From Ruminococcus sp. NK3A76 (GTDB lineage Bacteria; Bacillota; Clostridia; Oscillospirales; Ruminococcaceae), in contig NZ_JMMA01000002.1 of the NCBI RefSeq assembly GCF_000686125.1, forward strand, positions 1,054,001 to 1,118,000: a DNA stretch of 64,000 nt, given 5' to 3'. Positions within the stretch are counted from its first letter, which is position 1, and the number at the start of each line of letters is the position of its first letter. Positions 60,401 to 64,000 of this stretch are shown piece after piece. The translations under genes and the position numbers were made by a program. The notes beneath the pieces were generated by a model. The model had not been told where the DNA came from and searched no databases. It worked only from the letters and a program-made list of their open reading frames with translations.

Positions 60401-62762
60401 ATATCTTTTTTATCTTAGCAAAGTTTGCCATTATTTTCTTTGTGCCCTTGCTGTCAAAGGCTATCTCAAGCAGCGTGTCATTTGCGACCTTTGCTGCCGA
60501 AACGACAGTTCCCTCGCCGAATATCTTGTGAGATACCCTGTCACCGGGGGCGTATTCCTCGCCGCTGCCTGCTTTGTTTGCACGCTTCATGGCAAGCTGC
60601 TGCTGTAAGCTCATAGACCTTATGTCACCGAATGCATTGGTTTCGGCTGCTTTCTGTGCGGCAACGTCAATGTCGGTGAGCTTGACCTTAAGCTCGGGCG
60701 GCACTTCCTTGACAAAGCGTGATGTCCTGTTGCGGTCGGTCTTGCCGTATAGCATACGCTCTGTTGCTATGGTGAGGTAGAGCTTCTTTCTTGCTCTTGT
60801 GTATGCAACGTATGCAAGCCTGCGCTCCTCCTCCAGGTCTGCCTCTGACTCCATGCTCCTTGCCGAGGGGAAAAGGTTTTCCTCCATGCCGGCTGCAAAT
60901 ACATAGTCAAATTCAAGACCCTTTGCCGAGTGCATGGTCATGAGCGCCGTGTAATCGCCGTTCTCGTCGAGATTGTCAATGTCCGTGTAAAGCGCTATCT
61001 CCTCCAGAAAGCCCGATAAGCTCGGCTCCTCAGCCTGCTCCTCGTAGGTTATCATGGTGGACTTGAGCTCGCTTATGTTTTCAAGCCTTGTAAGCCCCTC
61101 ATCACCCTGATCTTCAAGCTCTTTCTTGTAGCCCGAGCGTTCAAGCAGCTCGTCAAGCAGATCACCGAGCGGCATATTCTCAGACATCTCGCTTAAGTCA
61201 CAGAACATCTGCGCTACGTTTTTGAGCTTGCCTGCTCTCTTTTCAAGCGGAACATATTCGCCCGAATTCTGCATAACTGTTATCGGGTCTTCCCCGAGGT
61301 CTGATGCTATCTGTTCAAGCGTTGCGACAGTTGCATCGCCTATGCCACGCTTTGGCTCGTTGATTATGCGCCTTAGCCTTAGCATATCGCTGTGATTGTT
61401 TATAACTGCGAGGTAGGAGAGGATATCCCTTATCTCCTTGCGGTCGTAGAATTTAGGGCCGCCGAATATCCTGTAGCTTATTCCTGCTCTGATAAGAGCC
61501 TGCTCTATAGTGTTTGACTGCGCATTTGTCCTGTAAAGAACAGCATAGTCATTGTATTTTCCGCCGTCTTCAACGCCCTTCTTTATCGTGTCGGCAATAA
61601 ACCCTGCCTCGGCACGCTCGTTTGAAGCCTTGAATACGGTTATCTTCTCGCCGTCGCCCTTGTCAGTCCAGAGATTCTTGCCTTTTCTGCCCTGATTGTG
61701 GCTTATAAGCTCGTTTGCGGCTGAGAGTATGTTCTGTGTCGAGCGGTAGTTCTGTTCGAGCTTGATAACGTCAGTCTCGCTGCTGCATTCAAAGCTCTCC
61801 TCGAAAGAGAGGATGTTCTCGATAGTAGCGCCCCTGAATTTGTATATGCTCTGGTCGTCATCGCCGACAACGCATATGTTGTGGTATTTATCGCTCAGCA
61901 GCTTGATAAGCCTGAACTGTACCTTGCTCGTGTCCTGATACTCGTCTACCATTATGTATTTGAAAAGATTCTGATAGTGGTCGAGCACGTCCGGGAACTT
62001 CTCAAAAAGCTCGACAGTGTGGCAGATTATGTCGTCAAAGTCCATGGCATTGGCACTTCTGAGCCTCTGCTGATAGGTCTTGTATACCTTGCCCATTACG
62101 AGATATCTGTAGTCGCCTGCGGCATTCTCGATGTATTCGTCAGGTGTCATCATGTTGTCCTTTGAAGCCGATATCTCAGACATCAGCAGCTTCGGGGGAA
62201 ACATCTTTTCATTAATGTCAAGGTCGCTGAGTATAGCCTTTATGACACGCCTTGAATCATCGGTGTCATAGATAGTGAAATGCTGCTCAAAGCCTATATT
62301 GTGAGCCTCACGCCTGAGTATCCTCACGCACGCCGAGTGGAAGGTCGCAGCAGTAATGCCCTGCGCCTTTTCGCCGAGCATCTTCTCTATCCTTGCCTTA
62401 AGCTCGTTGGCTGCTTTGTTGGTAAATGTTATTGCGAGTATGTTCCAGGGCTTTACACATTCATATGCAACTATGTCTGCGAGCTTCTCACCGTCAGTTT
62501 CCCTGCCGGCTGCGTAGTCTTCAAGGTATTTAAGCTCGTCAGCCGTAGCATTGCCGTAGCCGTTCTCGTCAGCATAAGCATTGCCGAAATGTATCATGTT
62601 CGCTATCCTGTTTACAAGCACGGTCGTCTTGCCGCTGCCTGCGCCAGCAAGTATTAAAAGCGGCCCTTTTATCTTGAACACAGCCTTTTGCTGCTGTGTG
62701 TTCATTCGCTCAAAATATTTTTCAAGTGCTTTGTTTTTAAGGGTGTTGTAATCCATTGCCAT
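60399..62762 (-). CDS. pcrA: UvrD/PcrA-type superfamily 1 DNA helicase
   Basis: 787 residues from ATG 62762, nine bases behind AAAGG; ATGs at 62771 and 62756 are alternatives. Helicase motifs in order: Walker A LAGAGSGKTTVLVNR, ITFTNKAANELKAR, VDEYQDTSKVQF, VVGDDDQSIYKFRGA, LEQNYRST, TMHSAKGLEFDYVF and VAYTRARKKLYL. A C-terminal Tudor-like domain (YAPGDRVSHKIFGEGTVVSA) binds RNA polymerase in PcrA. It acts in repair and rolling-circle replication. Confidence 0.96.
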   Translation of the reverse strand: MAMDYNTLKNKALEKYFERMNTQQQKAVFKIKGPLLILAGAGSGKTTVLVNRIANMIHFGNAYADENGYGNATADELKYLEDYAAGRETDGEKLADIVAYECVKPWNILAITFTNKAANELKARIEKMLGEKAQGITAATFHSACVRILRREAHNIGFEQHFTIYDTDDSRRVIKAILSDLDINEKMFPPKLLMSEISASKDNMMTPDEYIENAAGDYRYLVMGKVYKTYQQRLRSANAMDFDDIICHTVELFEKFPDVLDHYQNLFKYIMVDEYQDTSKVQFRLIKLLSDKYHNICVVGDDDQSIYKFRGATIENILSFEESFECSSETDVIKLEQNYRSTQNILSAANELISHNQGRKGKNLWTDKGDGEKITVFKASNERAEAGFIADTIKKGVEDGGKYNDYAVLYRTNAQSNTIEQALIRAGISYRIFGGPKFYDRKEIRDILSYLAVINNHSDMLRLRRIINEPKRGIGDATVATLEQIASDLGEDPITVMQNSGEYVPLEKRAGKLKNVAQMFCDLSEMSENMPLGDLLDELLERSGYKKELEDQGDEGLTRLENISELKSTMITYEEQAEEPSLSGFLEEIALYTDIDNLDENGDYTALMTMHSAKGLEFDYVFAAGMEENLFPSARSMESEADLEEERRLAYVAYTRARKKLYLTIATERMLYGKTDRNRTSRFVKEVPPELKVKLTDIDVAAQKAAETNAFGDIRSMSLQQQLAMKRANKAGSGEEYAPGDRVSHKIFGEGTVVSAAKVANDTLLEIAFDSKGTKKIMANFAKIKKI

Positions 62763-62794
62763 AATAAACATCCTTTCGTAATGTATACAAGGAT

Positions 62795-62829
62795 ATTATA
62801 CCATATAAGCGGAGCGCATATGGTATAAT
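62795..62829. promoter_or_regulatory. 12-bp dyad with outward-facing extended -10 boxes
   Basis: ATTATACCATAT (62795-62806) and ATATGGTATAAT (62818-62829) are exact complements. Each arm contains TGGTATAAT on one strand. The minus-strand box suits pcrA. The dyad could also be an operator. Confidence 0.55.
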
Positions 62830-63055
62830 TGCCCGATTGCAGGGAGCAGATCTCAAATCTGCGTATCTGCAAGGGCATAAAGATAAAATATAATGAATGC
62901 ATCGCATTCATTATACCATAAAAACAATATTTTGAAAAGGCTTAAAATTCAATTTTTTATTTAATTGTAAAATAAAAAAGCAAACAAAATATCCCGCATA
63001 ATAGCGCTGTCTTTTTCCTATAATGATAATATAAGTATTTTTACTTTCAATTTGC

Positions 63056-63084
63056 TTGACATTTTATCCTAAATGGAGTAAAAT
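63056..63084 (+). promoter_or_regulatory. RNase J gene promoter
   Basis: TTGACA (63056-63061), 17-base spacer, TAAAAT (63079-63084). Transcription would start near 63091, leaving a leader of about 250 bases. Confidence 0.75.
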
Positions 63085-63090
63085 AGTTAT

Positions 63091-63338
63091 AGGTATTTTT
63101 TGTTCGTGAATGGAATATCACGGCAGTTGTGCCGTGCTTTCCTTAGATGGAGCGGTATATCCGTTCCATAGCAGCGTGCTTTTGTCTGATAATTTGTCTA
63201 TGCTAAGGCCTGAACGCCGGGCATTGCTGCTTTAAACAAAGATCTCGTGATATATTATCCGCCGGTGTGCATATGCGCAGTCATTTGTGCTGCGTTTTGT
63301 TTGCTGTGCGGTGTTTGACAGAAACTAAGGAGTAATCA
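63091..63338 (+). promoter_or_regulatory. Long structured leader of the RNase J gene
   Basis: A possible closing stem ATATCACG (63115-63122) with CGTGATAT (63246-63253), extended by GGA/TCC. Inside are CCTTAG (63141-63146) with CTAAGG (63203-63208), enclosing the hairpin ATGGA-CGG/CCG-TCCAT (63147-63169). An alternative hairpin CACGGCA/TGCCGTG (63119-63136) competes with the closing stem. A short CGCAG/CTGCG hairpin (63276-63294) followed by TTTTGTTT could act as an attenuator before the start codon. Confidence 0.5.
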
Positions 63339-64000
63339 ATGAGTACAAAACAAAACATCAAAAACAGAAGAAACGCCAAATCAGGCCGCTTTGTCGTAAT
63401 GAAAAGCGATAAAAGGCTAAAGGGCGAAAAGGTCGCAGAGAATAAGAGAAGACCCGGCAATGACCAGAAAAGAAGCGACCAGCAGCGTCTTTCGCCAAAC
63501 GGCCGTCAGGCAGAGAACAGCGTGAGAACAAACCAGCCGCACAGAAGGACACCCGTTCGTATAATCCCTCTCGGCGGCCTTAACGAGATAGGCAAGAACT
63601 TCACAGTCATAGAATGTGCAAACGATATGTTCGTTATCGACTGCGGCCTTGCTTTCCCTGACAGTGAGATGCTGGGCGTTGATATAGTTATCCCGGATTT
63701 TACCTATGTTGAGCAGAATAAGGATAAGCTCAGGGGCATAGTTCTGACACACGGCCATGAGGATCATATAGGCGGCCTGCCGTATTTCCTCAAAAAGGTC
63801 AATGTGCCTGTTTACGGCACTAAGCTCACCCTCGGCCTTGTCGAAGGCAAGCTCAAAGAGCACGCCCTTCTCGGCGATGTTAAGCTTAATGTGGTAGTTC
63901 CGAGACAGACTGTTAAGCTCGGCTGTATGGCTGTAGAGTTTATAAGAGTCAACCATTCTATCCCCGATGCTGTAGGTATGGCTGTCCATACCCCAGCCGG
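63339..64000 (+). CDS. rnj: Ribonuclease J (3' end outside the window)
   Basis: 220 residues visible from ATG 63339, six bases behind AAGGAG. The first 75 residues are a basic, disordered extension (RRNAKSGRF, KRRPGNDQKRSDQQR). Then comes the metallo-beta-lactamase core: RIIPLGGLNEIGKNF, DCGLAFPDSEMLGVDIVIPD and the zinc motif THGHEDHIGGLPYF (about 137-150). RNase J is a 5'-3' exonuclease and endonuclease of mRNA decay and rRNA processing. The gene continues past the window edge. The basic extension is longer than in B. subtilis RNase J1. Confidence 0.93.
   Translation, partial: MSTKQNIKNRRNAKSGRFVVMKSDKRLKGEKVAENKRRPGNDQKRSDQQRLSPNGRQAENSVRTNQPHRRTPVRIIPLGGLNEIGKNFTVIECANDMFVIDCGLAFPDSEMLGVDIVIPDFTYVEQNKDKLRGIVLTHGHEDHIGGLPYFLKKVNVPVYGTKLTLGLVEGKLKEHALLGDVKLNVVVPRQTVKLGCMAVEFIRVNHSIPDAVGMAVHTPA

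Larger units (their letters stand above)
62763..63338. other. Divergent pcrA/RNase J control region
   Basis: 575 bases without a gene. It holds the dyad at 62795-62829, a perfect 12-bp inverted repeat TATAATGAATGC/GCATTCATTATA (62889-62915), the RNase J gene promoter at 63056 and the leader from about 63091. Confidence 0.7.

Overview
The window is a 64 kb stretch of a low-to-mid GC Bacillota chromosome, most likely Ruminococcus or a close Oscillospiraceae relative. The grounds are strong AGGAGG-type ribosome sites, TTGACA-N17-TATAAT promoters often with TGn extensions, an rpoD-dnaG-dgt block, stand-alone rpmB and rpmE, spmAB, a lipoprotein GH5 cellulase, and carboxyspermidine enzymes typical of gut clostridia. 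The assignment rests on reading alone.

Layout. 1-10.7 kb is core: a truncated unknown gene, a calcium-loop lipoprotein, a two-component pair, a DUF1385 gene with prmC, recA-recX, greA and lysS. 10.66-22.60 kb is an integrated mobilizable element at the 3' end of lysS. It has 26-bp direct repeats at both ends, an Int/Xis module, mobC and a MOBP-type relaxase, an XRE/SLOG pair, and a broken type I restriction locus (hsdM' and 'hsdR). That locus is split by a nested island carrying an EamA transporter, a MarR regulator, a 'mobile pair' of radical SAM proteins and the tail of a serine recombinase. 22.6-25 kb is a scar zone: arm-site ghosts of another lysS-site element, a sigma-factor remnant, an NlpC/P60 hydrolase and a decayed diguanylate cyclase. 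25-33.5 kb holds cstA, rplM-rpsI, a zinc-type ArsR regulator, prmA, a PII-like gene, rpmB, an ABC-F ATPase and a PTS IIA-Glc protein.

33.6-40.3 kb is a seven-gene polyamine operon (speD, speA, speE, speB, CASDH, a small unknown, CASDC) that encodes two complete routes from putrescine to spermidine. 40.4-47.4 kb holds an AbrB-like regulator, spmAB, then rrf2, rpoD, dnaG, dgt, yigZ and rpmE on the minus strand. 47.7-49.9 kb is a GH5 cellulase lipoprotein next to a membrane-anchored surface protein. 50-56 kb (minus strand) has argS, a frameshifted DUF1934 gene, murI, ddl, a eukaryotic-type hisA and a transglutaminase-like protein. 56.2-64 kb has a PrsW protease with a Tyr/Gln-rich repeat tail, a CsoR-controlled copper operon whose CopA carries a C-terminal CopZ-like domain with its own internal start signal, pcrA, and the start of an RNase J gene behind a long, apparently structured leader.

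The most interesting items are the radical SAM mobile-pair cassette and its nested context, the CopA-CopZ fusion, the prion-like PrsW tail, the RNase J leader, the doubled spermidine pathway, and the relaxase that has no canonical start codon.
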